A program made the position numbers and the translations under genes. The notes below the pieces were generated by a model. It did no database searches. It saw only the letters and a program-made list of their open reading frames with translations, and was not told where the DNA came from. Shown in pieces: positions 31,401 to 46,600 of a stretch of 64,000 nucleotides of DNA. Within the stretch, counting starts at the first letter, position 1; each line of letters begins with the position of its first letter. The stretch covers positions 512,158 to 576,157 of the forward strand of contig NW_019773859.1 of NCBI RefSeq assembly GCF_001039355.2, in the 5' to 3' direction. The DNA comes from Lingula anatina. Lineage: Eukaryota; Brachiopoda; Lingulata; Lingulida; Lingulidae.

Positions 31401-34400
31401 TCATTTTGGCGATTTATTAAAACCATATTTGTACAAAGTAGGTTAGCATAAGTTATGCAACAACCAGTGTGAAGAACAACTCCCTTTTTATGTGAGGCAA
31501 GACAAATTTTTACCACTGCAGGCAGTCCGTGAACGCTTGTAAAGTAAGTTACCTTCTCTCGATCAAATACCCTGCAGTAATTCATCATTTTGCTCGGTTA
31601 AATATGAAAAAAAATACAGAAAACGAAAACTGAACTACAGACATGGCTTGTTCATGCGCAGCAGACGATTCCGGTCTCCCTCCAGTATGGCTGTCGTTTG
31701 TTTTGATGACGCAGGCTCTAATGGGTCAATTCAAACTGATCATAACCTTGATAAAGACACAAGGCAAGGAGTTATGTAAACTCACGTGTGAAAACACATT
31801 CTTTGTTACTTTTACAAGACAATGGAGGCGACCAAGTGGAGTAATTACAATATAGGCATACCCCTGTACAGTCAAAGAGAAATTAATTTTGAAACTTCGG
31901 ATCAGCCCTTTGCTTGTTCGAAGAAAAGAGATAGATGTCGCGACGCGAATCCTTTTATTAACCCTTCATGAGTTTGTGTAAAAGTGTGAAAGACAGGCAA
32001 CGATTTTGAGTCGCTGTTGATATTAGTCGCAATTAATATTGGAGTATACCTCCCTCGCCTACATGTAAACATCAGACAAGGCGTTTAGATCGATAATAGT
32101 GGAGGTTAATCTGAAAAATATGTTTAAATTCTTGATTTTTATTATTTGAAACATCTTTCATACACGTCCTCATATTTATATTTCTCTCAGGCCATACTGA
32201 TTTTATGGTATTACACGGGACTCTAAAGCACAGGGCAATGTGAAAGTTAATTGGCTACAGAGACTTGTTATCCTTCATGCAGTTTTATAGCTTGGATGAA
32301 CTAGAAACAGGCTTTACTTAGCTTTACTTATTTTACGACAATTTAAACAAAATCAGTCTGCAAGACTTGCTTTGACTTTGTGTTTTATCAGGTTAAAACC
32401 TGACACTGGTTTTAAAAGAATAAATACAAGTATGTTGGATGGATTAAATCACCGACATCGTTCTATTTAAACTTAACGTGGTCATTTACACAGATAATAT
32501 TTATAAGTTGCCTGCCGTTCAGCATGCATTATAGGCTAGTAGCCAACAGTGACGATGATCAATCCAAGTAAAATATAGGCAAGTGTTGTTTACAAAATAG
32601 ATCATGATGCATAAACCTATGCTTTAATAAATAATCACCACACGGTGTTTGTAACATGAAAAAATTTGGTTTAAAAAAGACGCTCAATGATATCAGAAAT
32701 GATTTGATGCTTTAAAAAATGGACAGGTTCAAGGGGTATGTTTTGTTTCAGCCAGGGGGACTTCAGGTAGAGGATTCAGTGTAGGTGTTTCCTCGGATGA
32801 TAGCAGCATCACACCCTAGGTCTAAGCGAGTTGACTAGAACCTTTTTGCCCAGGCATCCGCTTCCTACTACTGTAACTAATAACCATAAACCACAAAGGT
32901 TTATGCGGTAAAAATTATTTAAACTAAATGAGGTGCATTGACAGAGGCACAAGTACAATCCAACGCCAACGTGCAACAGGGGAAAGTCTGACAGTGTATT
33001 ACATAATATATGAGAGTACGATCAATATTAACAGTGTAAGACATCAGTTAAATAGTAGGGGGTCATACTATCTATTGTTAAACGCGGCTGTTATTATCTC
33101 TCGAACAAGCTTAAACCATGCCTAAACAACAAACTGTGTCTCCGGCTGTCGTGCAGAAACTGCATGTCGAACATATTTTGCTACAGTTACAAACAGGGTA
33201 AAGTGGCGGCTAGTTCTAGATCGCTCTAGTAAGAAAGCATAAGTGCGATACCCGGGCACAAACAACTATAACATTCATATCTTAGCGTTTTTAAACATAT
33301 GACGAGCAAAGAGCTAAGCAATTAGCATTGACAAGTTGATCCGTTTTTAAACAACAACTAGAAAAAAGAACGACTTGTCATAGTTATGAGACAAATCGCT
33401 TGCAACGTGCAACAAGGGGGATGTATGACAGTGTGGTCACACTACATGTTTATGAAAGTACGCTGGATTTAACAGTATTAGACATCGCTCAAAGAGGAGG
33501 GGGTTCACTATAGCCCGCAATCTATTGTTAAACGCGATCATTATCTGTTCTCAAACAAATATAAACCAAACCTAAACAATAACATTGTTAGATCAGCTAA
33601 ATGATGTAAAATCATATTGGAAATTTACGTTGACGACGGAGACTGATTCATTCGCAAAGTTAATGAAACAAGACTGGTCCAAGTTAACTGCCTATATTGA
33701 ATAAATCTTAGACTGTTAAACCTAATGCCCTGCTTTACGTACTTTGGTAATAGTTAATGAGTAAGCTAGGTTTATTCACATATATCACAAAGCATAAGGG
33801 CCTTATGCTGCAAACAACCCATTTTGAACACAATCGTCATCGCTCCCGAACAACCTGAAATCATGCCTATACAATAGTAGGAGATGCACGTCGAGTAAAA
33901 GATTCAAGACCTGGGTGCCCAGCACTATTATAAAAAAAGAAAATGCCTTGACGTTTCATGCACGATCATCATCGAAAGCCTATATAATTATGCTCCATGC
34001 GCAGTCGATTTTTATCAAAATAAAAAAAGCGTGTTTCATACAAGCAAAATCTAACTTTCCTTTTTAACTTTCCTTTATAAGTGTTACTGAACAGCGACAT
34101 AATTACATAACTTTTATCTATTTTTTATTTGATTCTTAATGTCATCTAATAATTAACTTAATTCTTTAAATAATTTATTTATTTATTTATTTATTTATTC
34201 ATTTATTTATTCATTTAAGACTTTCTATTATTTATCCTGTTACGGATTCGCTCTATTATTTTAAATAAAATGTGACTTAATGAAGTAGTTGAGACAACAC
34301 GTCAGCTTGTCTCTTTCTTCGTTATTTCTAAACAATATTCTATTTTTACACAGGTCGCGATGATGGAAATTTGTGTACGGAGCATCTTTTAACTTTTTGA

Positions 34401-37400
34401 GACGCCTTGGGGTGCTTTGTTGATCATGCTGATGTACGATGCTGATGCATGTTTATCAAATTCAATTTTTGACCACAGAACACTTCATATTGAATTAAAT
34501 AACTGATACTAAATTAAACTAGCAGTTTTCTTGCAACACTTAAAACATGATCAGCTGCGCGTGCCAAGCTAGTGAACATAAGGATAGGTGGCCACGGGAG
34601 TGGGACGCGTTAGCATGGGTTCTAGCATCTTAAAGCTATAATCCTATCGCCGCAACAAAAAATGGGCACCTTCTGGCTGATGTATCCTGCTGTTAATTAC
34701 ACCTAGACACAGTGGATTGTCGCGCTCGCGCTGGACCACAGAAACAGGCGTCATGGGGTTCACTCGCCTAAGGTATTGTGTGTTATTACGCCTAAACTAT
34801 TGTGTTTTTGCGTTAGAATTTTAAAGGGATTAGACTGCTTTCCATTGTTTGTCCGCCCCCTTCTATTCACAGGATAGGGATTAAAACATTCTGACGTTTT
34901 TAAAACGTCGTACAACGGAAACTTAATTTTTACTACTACTGTATGCCATAATCACTGCTATGATGCCAATGCACATCATTGCAAGCCACATTAGTATAGA
35001 CTTACTGCTGGTCAGTAAAATGATTTTGCCCTTCCTCAACAACAGCAAGCAGTTGGTATTTAACTGTGAACCTCCAGTAAACCCAATTTACTCAGTGCAT
35101 CGCCTGTTGTGTTCCCTCTATAAACATACCACTGTCTGATGTCTACCCATTTGCAAAAGCACCAGCAAGAAAAAAGGGGAAAAAAGGAAAAAGGAGGCTG
35201 CAAAAATAGTGCATTAAGTTTTGACTGACACCCTAGTTCACCAGCAACTTATAGCCCTATCTGAGAAATGGAAAGCACAGGCCTACCCAACTACCAGACT
35301 TGGCACTGAATGATCCTGAATTCACCGGTAGATCGGATCACACTACCCATTTTCAAGCGGTCAACTACCATGCATTTAGTAAGCTTGTCAACTGATGACA
35401 GTTAATTTGAAAGACTTTCAGCTTTTGATATGATCTAAACCCCTTGAAGCAACCATAATTTCGAGCGTCACATCTATTGTCACAGAAGTTAGTAAAAAAG
35501 TCACGGAAGACCGTAACAGAAAAAGAAAGAAGATTGTTGACAAATGCCAGATCCTTTGCTGCGTGAATCCCATGGCAACACAATGAGGCATAACAACAAA
35601 TGCCCAACCCTGTTCAACATAACTTTCCTAAACTCCTCTGTCTGTATTCAGAATGCAGCTCAGTTGATCGAGTCTATAAGACCTTTATCGTCTATGTCGT
35701 CACAATACCGCCTGACTCAGATCTGTTGCTTCATTTTTGCATATTAAAACATATCTCTTGTGTATAGATTGAGTACTGGGTATTCAAAATTCGAGAAATG
35801 GATTTTTACGTGGCCAGAATCCTTTAAGGCCTTCAGATACCGGCCCGTAGCCAGGGAGGTTCAGGGGGTTCAAAAGATCTGCCCCTTTTGCTGGGAAAAG
35901 GTCCACTCTGGGTAAAATTAGATCTATGTACATGAAGTTTTGATGGGAAAAGGTCCACTTTTGCAGAAAAATAGCCCCCTTTTTAAATTGCTGCCTATGG
36001 GCCTGAGATATAACATGCCAAGATAAAAAAATGGCTCAACTTGCCCTCCCTCCCCCTACTGTGAAAGATATATATATATCTTAGCAAAAGTCATGACTGT
36101 ATGATTTTTCAGAAGCAGTTCTGCTGGCACACGAAAAAGTTATCATCGTGATATAGGTATCTACTTTTAACTTAATGAGTTGATGTAATTGAAAGTCTCT
36201 AACCTTTTCAATACCTATCCGGTTGTTTTCCGCCATGTCCTGTAATGCCTTTGAATGCTCTTCCCTCTCTCTAGCAGATTCCTCTTCAACCTCTTGCAGC
36301 TTACGCTTCTGTATCTCATTCTGTAAACTTAATGCTTCGTGTTTTCTATTTGTCTCATTGATTTGCATTTGAAATCCTTGGATTGCCTGAAAGGCAAAGG
36401 GGTCAGTGATTAGCTTCCAATCATAAAAAAAGTTGGTTTGTACAGTATTTTACTGATTTCAATTGTGAGCATAGTATTACCAACTTGTATTTTAGACCAG
36501 CAATTTCATGAATTTTTACCTTTTCTGACAATTTCATAAAACCATATAGTACCTCAACTCTGTCATCAATTTCAAAAAAATTCAGAAGCATCAAAATATT
36601 AGAGAAAAATAACATACTATGTAATGTTCATAACATTCCAGGGGAATATACCTTGCACATTTGAAAGAATCCAGTCATATCTGATGACTGTAGCCTCTCA
36701 TTTAGTACGTCAATCTTCGCAGGCCCTATAGCTTGTTTCTTGTAAGAATTTTTCAGCTCATCTACTTCTTCTTGCAGCATTTTCTCTGTGTAGCCATCTG
36801 GTATTGGGTTCAGACGTATTTTCAACTCATCAAAAAGTGTCTGAAACACTTTCTCACAGTAAACACGAGACCTTTCTCGATTCTCCCTAAGGTAAAAGTG
36901 CAGTTCCCCACCAATAATAGCATCTTTCTTCTGATTTTCGCTTTTGTCCCTTATAACTATATGGGAAAAGCAAGGTGAATATTACAGTTTAAAGATAAAA
37001 TGGACATTTTTGAAAACCAATAAAAAAATTATAGCCTGTAACATACTGCATTATTAACAAACATTATCTACTATTAATACCATATATCTTAATAATAATA
37101 ATAAGTAGAAGAAGAAGAAGAAGGTGAAGATTCTTATATGGCGCCTTACATTCTATCTCAAGGCGCCTTACAATAATGGCTAATATAATAAAATCATTAA
37201 AATGACTACAATATTTTAACTCTTAAACAAGATGAAGAGTTCAAATATCTTTTAAAATGTCCCAACATTAATTATTATGGCTTTTATGTCTTCCTTGCAT
37301 TCTTCTAATGATCAGTGCAGCTAATGTATATATATGCTACTCAAAAGAGGTTGGGGTACATCTGCATTTTAAACACAATAGTTTGACACATGCCTACTGT

Positions 37401-37498
37401 CATTAAATATAAGTGATTCCAAGACATATGTACAATAGATTTTTTTTTGGTCAATATGTTTTGCAGACTTCCAAACAGTTATTCCACCTCATGTATTG

Positions 37499-37552
<54 letters not shown>

Positions 37553-40392
37553 GAGGTGGGGGGTTAATTTATATATGGAAACATGGAAAACTGATTGCTC
37601 TTCAACTTCCCCAGGTCATGTAAGAGGGAAAGAATGGATGAACTTTTAATATCATGTTTGCGACTAGTAATGTCCAAAGGAATAATTTATCAGCGAACAA
37701 TGGGTTAAAATATGCATGCCCACCCTCTAAGTTAATTACCTCTGCCAAGGAGGTTATGTTTTCACTCCTGTTTGTTTGTTTGTTCGTCTGCAGTCAACAT
37801 AACTCAAAAAGTTGTGGACTGATTTTGATGAAATTTTCATGGTAGGTCAGAAATGTGTTAACTTAAAAGTGATTAGTTTTTGGTGGTGATCCAGACCAAT
37901 AATCAATCAATAACCAATAATTAAAAATCAATCATCAACATAACACAAAAAATTATGGACCGATTTTGTTGAAATTTTCAGGGTAGGTCAGAAATGGGTT
38001 AACTTAGAAGTGATTACTTTTTGGTGGTGATCCGGATCGATAATCAACAATCAATAATTGCTGCCTTGGCGGAGGTCTGCGCTCTTCTAGTTTTTGTAAA
38101 AGATTCCCATTTTCTTTTCCATAGATTTGTATTATATAGATTGTGGACACATGGTTTCCCAAAAACTTAATGCGTAAATCTGTTTTCGTCTTCCTCACCT
38201 ATTCTTTCATTTAATTCAAGGAAAAGTGAATCATTCGAATTTTTTTCATCTTCATCATATCCAAAAAACTCGAGCAGCCTCTTTAACTCTTTTCGAACAT
38301 TGTCCATTACAGCATCATGGATGCCCATTAAGTTGTGTCTGAAAATAAGAAAACTGTTTACAAAGAGTTGTTTCTATACATTTATTCACTTTAGCTGACA
38401 GAGGTCACCTCTTATAGTTATAACACAAAGATGGGATAACTGACTGTGGCTGAAGGCAGAGGTTAAATTTTCCTTACTGAGGAGATCCTCTGAAGATAAT
38501 CATACGAGAAGAGAGTTCCAGCTCTTTTTAAAGTAATTTGAGATGCAGCTACCAAGATTTTCTAGGGCAATGTCATGTAAAGGGGACTTCCAGTGAGCTA
38601 AAATAAGACGGGACAAAATTGTAATATTGACCAATTATCCTTTTACTAATTATTAAACAATTTTTTATTTGCTTATTTATAAAGAAAACATTGGACTACT
38701 TGATTGCATAACAGCCCAATATATGCAAATAACTTTTTTGACAATTAATCATTTCCGTAATTCTTTAGTACTCAACTGCATGTCTTTTCTTTTTATATAT
38801 GAATCTCATTAGTAAATTTGAAGAAAGACAAAAAATGCAGTTTGGCATTTATGGGGAAAATGTTGCAAAATCAAACTAGAGGATCAGAGAGGCGATACTG
38901 GGTTTTGTACCACCAGCTGGAGAAAGAACATTCATATGGAAAACAAACAAAAAAAGGTGGACACCACCTCCAGTGTTGTGCTTGTCAAACTGTACAAAAT
39001 GCAGTAAACAAGAATTCTCATTTTCTCATATTACAGTGAGGGGTTGCAATTAGGAACTTCTTTCGTTGTTGAGTTTGAGGTCAATCGGTGCATTATCACA
39101 GGAGAATTAGGCAGCCATTAGATGCCGAAACTGAAAACTCTGTAGAGCTTGTCAAGCACACAACTGACAGTGGTGTCTGCTTTATGTTTTTTTTTTTTAT
39201 GTTAAAAAGTTGCGATATATGAAAAAGTATGATGTCTCAATATGGTGAAAAAAATGTGGAATGCTCCAAAATTAGTATAAATATGCCCATAGTTACTATT
39301 GAACTTGAATAGGAAGTTATATATTGGCAATCTAACTACAACAATGAAATCGACTTTTGACCTACCTTTCACCATGAACAATTTGCAAAATTTTCGCCCC
39401 CTGCATCTCCAAAACTGGCAGATATATGCCCATACAGGCACTATTGAATTCGAATAGGAACTCAAATATTGACAGTGTTCCTGTGACCTTGAATTCAACC
39501 TTTGGCCTTCTTTTAACCATGAACCACACTTCCCAAATTTAAAAGCTCTTGTATTTTTTATTAAACTTGGATGGGAAGTCCTATATTTTCATTCTACTGC
39601 AACCTTGGCTTTCACTTCTCGCAACAATTTTGTTATAAATTGTAATTTTCCACAAAAAAAAGGAAACGCTTGCTAAATGCATTTTAAGCTCCTCAAGCAC
39701 AATGCTAGCTGGAGGTGATCGCTCCTTTTTTTTTGTTTTCCATAGGAATGACCTTATGGTGGTACAATACCTGGAGGTGGTATCGCCTCTTAGATCCTCT
39801 ATTTTGTCTTGAATACAAATGACATCCAATGACTGACCTTGTCAGTTAAAAATTATAAAAAATGCTTTTGCTCTACTTTGATTTCAGTACATTTTGTTTC
39901 AAAGTGTTTATTTTTGATTTTTATTTTATTTATTTATTAATTGGGGGCAATTTTAAGGTCTAAGGAGTTTGAGAAACAAGTTATTTATCTCTTTATAATG
40001 TTTTATTGCATAAATCTTACTTTTTAGCATCACCCCAATCTCTCTCTTCGATGGGGAGCATCTCAGATCCGTTTTGGCAGGCCTTCTCTATTGCTTCCTA
40101 CATGAAAAATAATATGGGTGAGGTACTTTTACCACACCTTCATTAGTTTATCCACACATATTTCAATATTTAGTGAGACAAGGATATACTTATATTTGTT
40201 TATACTAGAGGATATTCATTAATATATAACACTGGCAAATTTTAGGGAGTACATGTTTATGTAAACAATGGCTTTAATTATTAACATTTGGCAAAGTCCC
40301 ATTTGTGTTTGTTGCTTCATTACTGTTAACAGTAAATAATCTGCATAAGCTTACATTACGCAAAAGTAAAATTGCAACAATGACACTTTACA

Positions 40393-40436
<44 letters not shown>

Positions 40437-40580
40437 TGTGACTTGCTACATGTAGCACTACACTCAATACAACTGGAACAAAGACAAATACCGGGTAATT
40501 AACATCTTGGCAGACTACTGCTCTTTTATCTCAAATCAATTTAATGGATTTGTTAAAAACTCATCAAAACAAGCCACTGA

Positions 40581-40621
<41 letters not shown>

Positions 40622-43600
40622 AGTAAATTATATATATTTGCAATCTTAAATTATTATTATGCCATGTCAATACCACTACCAGTAGATATGCACATTATGA
40701 TGTAATAGAGAATTCTTTCCTCTCAGGTTCAACCTGGTAGCTTGCTCTGGGTGCAACACAAAACATTATATATTAAATATAGCCTTTCAGCTGCTGTTTT
40801 GGTGGCCCTTGTTTCACTAGTCACTGTGGCAACTTGCCGACCAAGGGCAGACAGCAATCACCTAGTTTTGCCATTGGAGGGCCATGGGCAGTCACCTACC
40901 TTTGTCTTATCTAGTATTATTTATTCAAGTGATAAAGGTCATTTTAAAATTAATGGCTATTTTTTAAAGTAAATTATCAAATGATCACATGTACATGTTA
41001 TAAGGGAAATGCATTCTTTACACATTAAAAAAATATTCACAACCTCACAAAAATTACCTATAGGCCTATATTAATCAATTTGGCTCTTGAACTAGAGCTA
41101 TATTTTAATCTTATGTATCATTCCTGTAGGTTTGAGAACATTTAAAATTAACACAGCTTTTCTTTTATTGTATCTAAAATCATGGTGCACAAAATTTGTT
41201 TTGTCAATTTTGATGCATTATTATTCAGGCCAATTAATTTTTCTTAACACAAAAATTTCAACTTTGGCATAGATTATTACTTAATTTTGATATTGAGCAA
41301 CAGGATGAAAGGTTAAAGAATTTAATTTAGATATTATATTTTAGGAAAATTCAGAAATTTACACATGATTTTAAAAGATGGTGTTGATGGGTAGCCGTTG
41401 CATATCCCCCACTTCCCCACATTGTAAAGAATAGGTCACCCTCAGGGACTCCATTCTGTTGATATCTAGCTGTGACAAAGCCTGGGTTCTTTATGAAAAA
41501 TTGTTGCAAGTAATAGTTATGATGACAGCATTAAAATATCAATGAAAAAAGCTTATAATGTAAAAAAAATCATTCATCCACCCCGGGGATGGACCATCCA
41601 CTGAGCACATAAATTAAAATATAATTTATCAATGAATCTCAAAACTTTTATCTGTATCACTCTCATGGTCTAGGATTATATAACTGAAGGTACAATTAAG
41701 AAAATTAAAATAATCCATCCCTGGGAACATTCCTATCTGTAATATCTTTACAACTGACTTTATTCCTTTACCAAGTGCTTTCATAGTATTACCTCCCTAG
41801 GGATCGCAAACCCTTACAAGCCCAATACTCATCTACTACGCTAACCAAAGACATTGAAAATTTTAAGTCCAATGCACATCCCTAATAATACTGGTAGGTC
41901 GATCTATCATTCCCACAGAAGATATGAATTTCCATTTTTGATAATGTAGCATCTTGTATTGAAAGGTTTACCTGTACCAATTTCCAAAGGCTGAACTTTC
42001 TCACTCTTATGGTCTAGAAAGCGGAAAATACAATGTAAAAGAATTTAGAATTATTCCACCTCCAAGAGAAGCCCAACCCCAAGAGGCCCATGTATATCAT
42101 TTATGATAGATATTCCAATACCCAAAAACTGAACTTCCTCATTATAATAGTCTTGGAACAGGGGCAGATTTAGGCCGTCTTCTGGAAGATCCAGAAGACG
42201 GTCAGATTTTCAAGTTTACAGTGACGGGTATCTAATTTTTTCAGTCGAAAGATGGTCAAAAATGGAGGATGGATCAACGAAGATAATTTGGAAGACTGTC
42301 AGAAAAATCTCTGTATTCGCCCATGTGGAAAGTAAGCAGAAATTACTTTGTCAAATAAATTAGGAATCAACTCCATCCCTCCTCTCTATCGACCCCTAAA
42401 TTTTGAATTTCATCATTCCAATGGCCTACTATCAAAGCGTTAGTAGACATTTTGGGAATAGGTCTATAGAGTGTGCAAACCAAGGTTGGTACAGGGATAC
42501 CTAAAACACAGTGTCTATAACAACAATCCCAAACTACTGATGCTCTCAAGAACAATGTTTGAACACAGATTAAGATAATCCACCATGACATGTTGTACAT
42601 TGTCATTACAAACTTCAGTGTGCAACTAGCCACAGTGATTCAGCATCTAAGAGCTAGCTTGGGGCAAGCACCTTATAAGTTAATTTATGATGGCAAACCA
42701 GGAAAATTGAACCTTACACCAACTTACATGTTTGTAAGACAGGTCTTCGAAAAAATGTTAACATTGCATTTATCAAAAATCTATTTTGAACCACCCTAAA
42801 AAATAAATTTAAATGCAAAAAATACCCCTTAATCCCCCTAGTACCACCACATATGCACACTAACACGCTAATTTGCCAAACATGAATGTATTTTACGCAC
42901 TCTCATTTTGGCATTGTACAGCGATACCATGTCTTCAAGAACTTTCCTGCCCCTTAACTCAACACTTGCATCCCAGGCACTCTTCATAGCAGGTATGGTG
43001 TGTGGATCATTCACAGCTTTCACATAGAACTCTAGCATAGTGGCAAGCTGATCTCCTAGAAAATGTGATAATTAAGATGACCATAAAATGTAAAATTAAG
43101 GCTTCTTTTGCCAATGAAATAACTTTAATAGAAATTCCTATATCTTTTGTAGTGAATAAACAAATAAGTTTACTTTTACTAAGCATTCCACTCATAACTA
43201 CACAAATATTGGTGCAAATATGACCTACAGTTTAAATACTGAGCACAGCGGCTGTTTGGCATTGTCAAATCTTATAATGCACGAAATCGTTCCCGAAATC
43301 GTTCCCATGACCACCCTAAAGAAGTAACCACCTATACTTTTTTACAAGGGAAAACCCTGCCAGTTAATAAACCAACCAAACAACATTGACCAAAAAGGTT
43401 GTCCCCCTCCCCCAATTTCACGTGCTTTTTTTGTTCTGCTATGTTTTCTTTTTATAATTTTTTTTCAAATACTGGCATTTTCAAGATGTGACTTTTAACT
43501 CCCATCCACCTGAAGCTCTGTACATTGTCATTATTTCCACATAAGCAAAAGTATTGGTGTTTAAACATCATGGAATAGTATTTTATGCACTGTCATCAAG

Positions 43601-46600
43601 TATTATCAACGTTATGGTTCAACGTTGTTACAACGTCAAAACAACATAATTTGCCTGCTGGGACTTCTTCTTCTTTTTTTTTTCTTTTTAGGAAAGTATA
43701 TACTCTAATTTAGATGAATGCATGATATAGCATTTTTCCTCATTTTCAATTAAAGAAGAAAAAAACACTATAATTATACCTGTAATCTTGGAGCTCTCAG
43801 CCACCCCTCTCTTGCATTCTAGACTGGACAGGATGGATTCAATCAATTCTTCCATTCTTGTACTGAAGTCCTGGTCGATATTTTGAGCATTTGTTGCAAT
43901 ATCTGGCAGAGATGCTTTGCCTGGATGAGGCACAGCAAATGCCTCCACCTTTTCAAAAGCCGACAGTATGACTCTACCTATCTTCTCTTGGCTCGTTTCA
44001 GCCGCTTCCTGTGTGTTCTTCTTAAAAACCTGTTGTCATAAAAATAACAAATACCTTGTTAAACAACTGAACGCATACGAAAAGTATATGGTTTCCACAC
44101 AATATTAAAATGTCTGTCATTTATGGGACATATAGCTGCGTTTAAGAACATTCGTGGCATCTTGTAATTTACAGATATACTGATGGGGAGTATCGGTGCG
44201 GGGATGTAGGCTTACCGGTGCGGGGGAGTATCGGTCCGGGGACGTAGGCGTACCGGTGCGGGGATCTATCGGTGTGTGGTCGTATCGATGCGCATAATAC
44301 AAAAAATACTAAGGGGGGTTATCGGTGCGAGGGAGTAACGGTGCGGGGGAGTAACGACATGACCCCTCTTGTAATATATACACTCGTGTTCTTGATAGTG
44401 TGGCGATGTGCTTGCACTGAGTTAGTTGACATTGTTTTGAATAGTCTCTTTTCAGAAAAGTACATTACAGTCCAGTGTGCAAATTTAAATTTCTCCCTGT
44501 TATTTAGGCGGATAAGCCCAACAATTGTGCAAATGTTTATAAAATCATGAAACTTTCCGCGATGAATGACCATTGGGTGTTTGTCAATTTTTGATGGGGA
44601 GGAGGGGGGGGCAACTCCGAAATATTAGTACCCGGATAAGAGGTTTTGCTAAAAATATGCTGCCTCGGCGTTTTTGTGTACAGTCAGAATTCACTAGCCA
44701 GAGTGTCAGGGCACCATAAAGCTAGCTTGCTCACTATTAGGCCAGTAAACGAGCATATTTTCCCCAATGAGGACCAGAATCAGTTGAGAAACCTTTGTCG
44801 CTAATTTTTTCCAACCTAAGTTGTTTATTGACTTGCCTATACCTTTTCACGTGTTAGCATCACAGTGTTATTTGATGTGGAGTATGAAATCAATATCAAG
44901 TTGGGAACCGAAATCAAGAACCTAGGGTGGAATTCATGAAACGAGGATACCAGCGTTAATTACATGTATGATACCATGAATAAATTTTAGAAAGTACTGT
45001 TACTGTGCACATTCATGAGAGCAACAATTACGTCATGATGACGTCATTGGGTGATATTGCACAATGTGAATTGGGTGATACTGCACAATTACGAATACGT
45101 ACTCATCCCACAGGCCCAATAGTAGAACCCTGCAATGTTGTTTCCTGTTAACTATTACAGAATTGCATCCTTTAGGGATAGAAAGGTAAAATTAGCTTGG
45201 TTGATACTTCCGAGACATTGAGCTTTCTAATGTGGCCGTCAGTATTGTGGTGATAATAGAAAAACAGACTTCCACGTATATACTTTATTTGTGGCTCTTT
45301 TGAATGTATTTCCTGTCGGAAGAACACAGTAGGAAAACTGACTGCATACTAGCACCTTACTGTTATTGAAAAATCAAAATGGCCGCCAAAATATACAGCA
45401 GAGGGTGAAAAATATCAGGAAATCCAGTGTATTACTAGTAATATTAGTATAATTAAAACTCTCTGCGCCTTCGATTTTTCTTTTCATTCTGATATTTTCC
45501 ATTACCCATGATCGTATGCTATTACTATCAGCTTGTTTGACATTCAGAAATACCAGAAAAAATGAAAATAGACTTACTTTGGTCTTTTTATCTTGATGGG
45601 AGTTAGAATTGCTAGAGCACGTGGCTCTAATGCCAAATATACATCAGTTTTTAGTTGTTACTATCTCAGCCATTTGAGTTAATTTTGCTATTGCAGGGCT
45701 CAACATTAGCGTAAGCGAGGAGGAAAAAGAAAGAAGGGGAGAACAGGAGCTAAAACTGACGCACGCCGTCATTACGTCATTACAAGCGTGTGAGGTAAGT
45801 GTGACGCAAAAGAGAACCACACTGTTATTTCGCTGTGCGTTGCATTCTCTTCATAAGTGGTGAGTGTGTGCCACGTACGCAGGTGGCAAGAAAAACTCAA
45901 GAAATGAGTACAATTTCCATTGGACCTTGCAATTAGCGTCCCTGCTTGAAAGGACATCTCACGTGGCCCCTACAACTCGCAAGCCAGACTTGCGCTTTTC
46001 CATTGCAAACTTTCCTCTACCTCTACGAACCCCACGGATTCTACTGCACCCAAAATTCGCAGGGGACGTACGATCCTAAAATTAGTGCGCCTGGTTGTGA
46101 CCGAGGTTTAGACTAAAAAAGGCTGTATACCCATCACTTGCATGTAGGGCACATATAATCTCATTTAATGCTTTTAGCGCTTTGCCTCCATTTCTTTTAA
46201 ATAAATATTGTTAAAGCCTCGGTCACTTCCTCCTCCCTTTTTTCTACTATGTAAGCCTCTTTCTCTTACCATTTGGAGGCATATTAAAAACTAAATTGAG
46301 CAAAAATTTGAATATTCTGTAAGATTGTTGTACACGTTACACAGTCGACGTTCATTATAAAGACACAGGCCCGTAGCCAGGGGGGATTCGGGGGGTTCGA
46401 AAGAATCCCCCTTTTTGCTGGGAAAAGGTCCACTCTGGGCAAAATTTGACCTATGTACTTGAGGATTTTATGGTAAAAGGTCCACTTTTTCAGAAAACGC
46501 CCCCCCTCGGTTTAAATGTTGGGCAATATAAAAAATACAACGTCACAAAAAGTCAGTAGTGAAGATTAAATGTAAAATACTACAAATTTAGCAAAGGTAA

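Noticed and set aside
31328-31855. Short frames on both strands in a GBP intron
   Set aside because: No recognised protein, no splice borders in phase with GBP and no repeat relation.
40742-40972. + strand frame with a hydrophobic N-terminal stretch, possibly a signal peptide
   Set aside because: It lies in a GBP intron on the opposite strand with no supporting family match or promoter. A hydrophobic run alone is weak evidence.
42590-42799. + strand frame in GBP intron
   Set aside because: No recognisable family and no exon signals.
40100-42900. A missing GBP exon between exons 6 and 7
   Set aside because: The joined exon 6-7-8 sequence aligns with the vertebrate helical domain without an obvious gap, and total length stays in frame. 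A small extra exon cannot be fully excluded.
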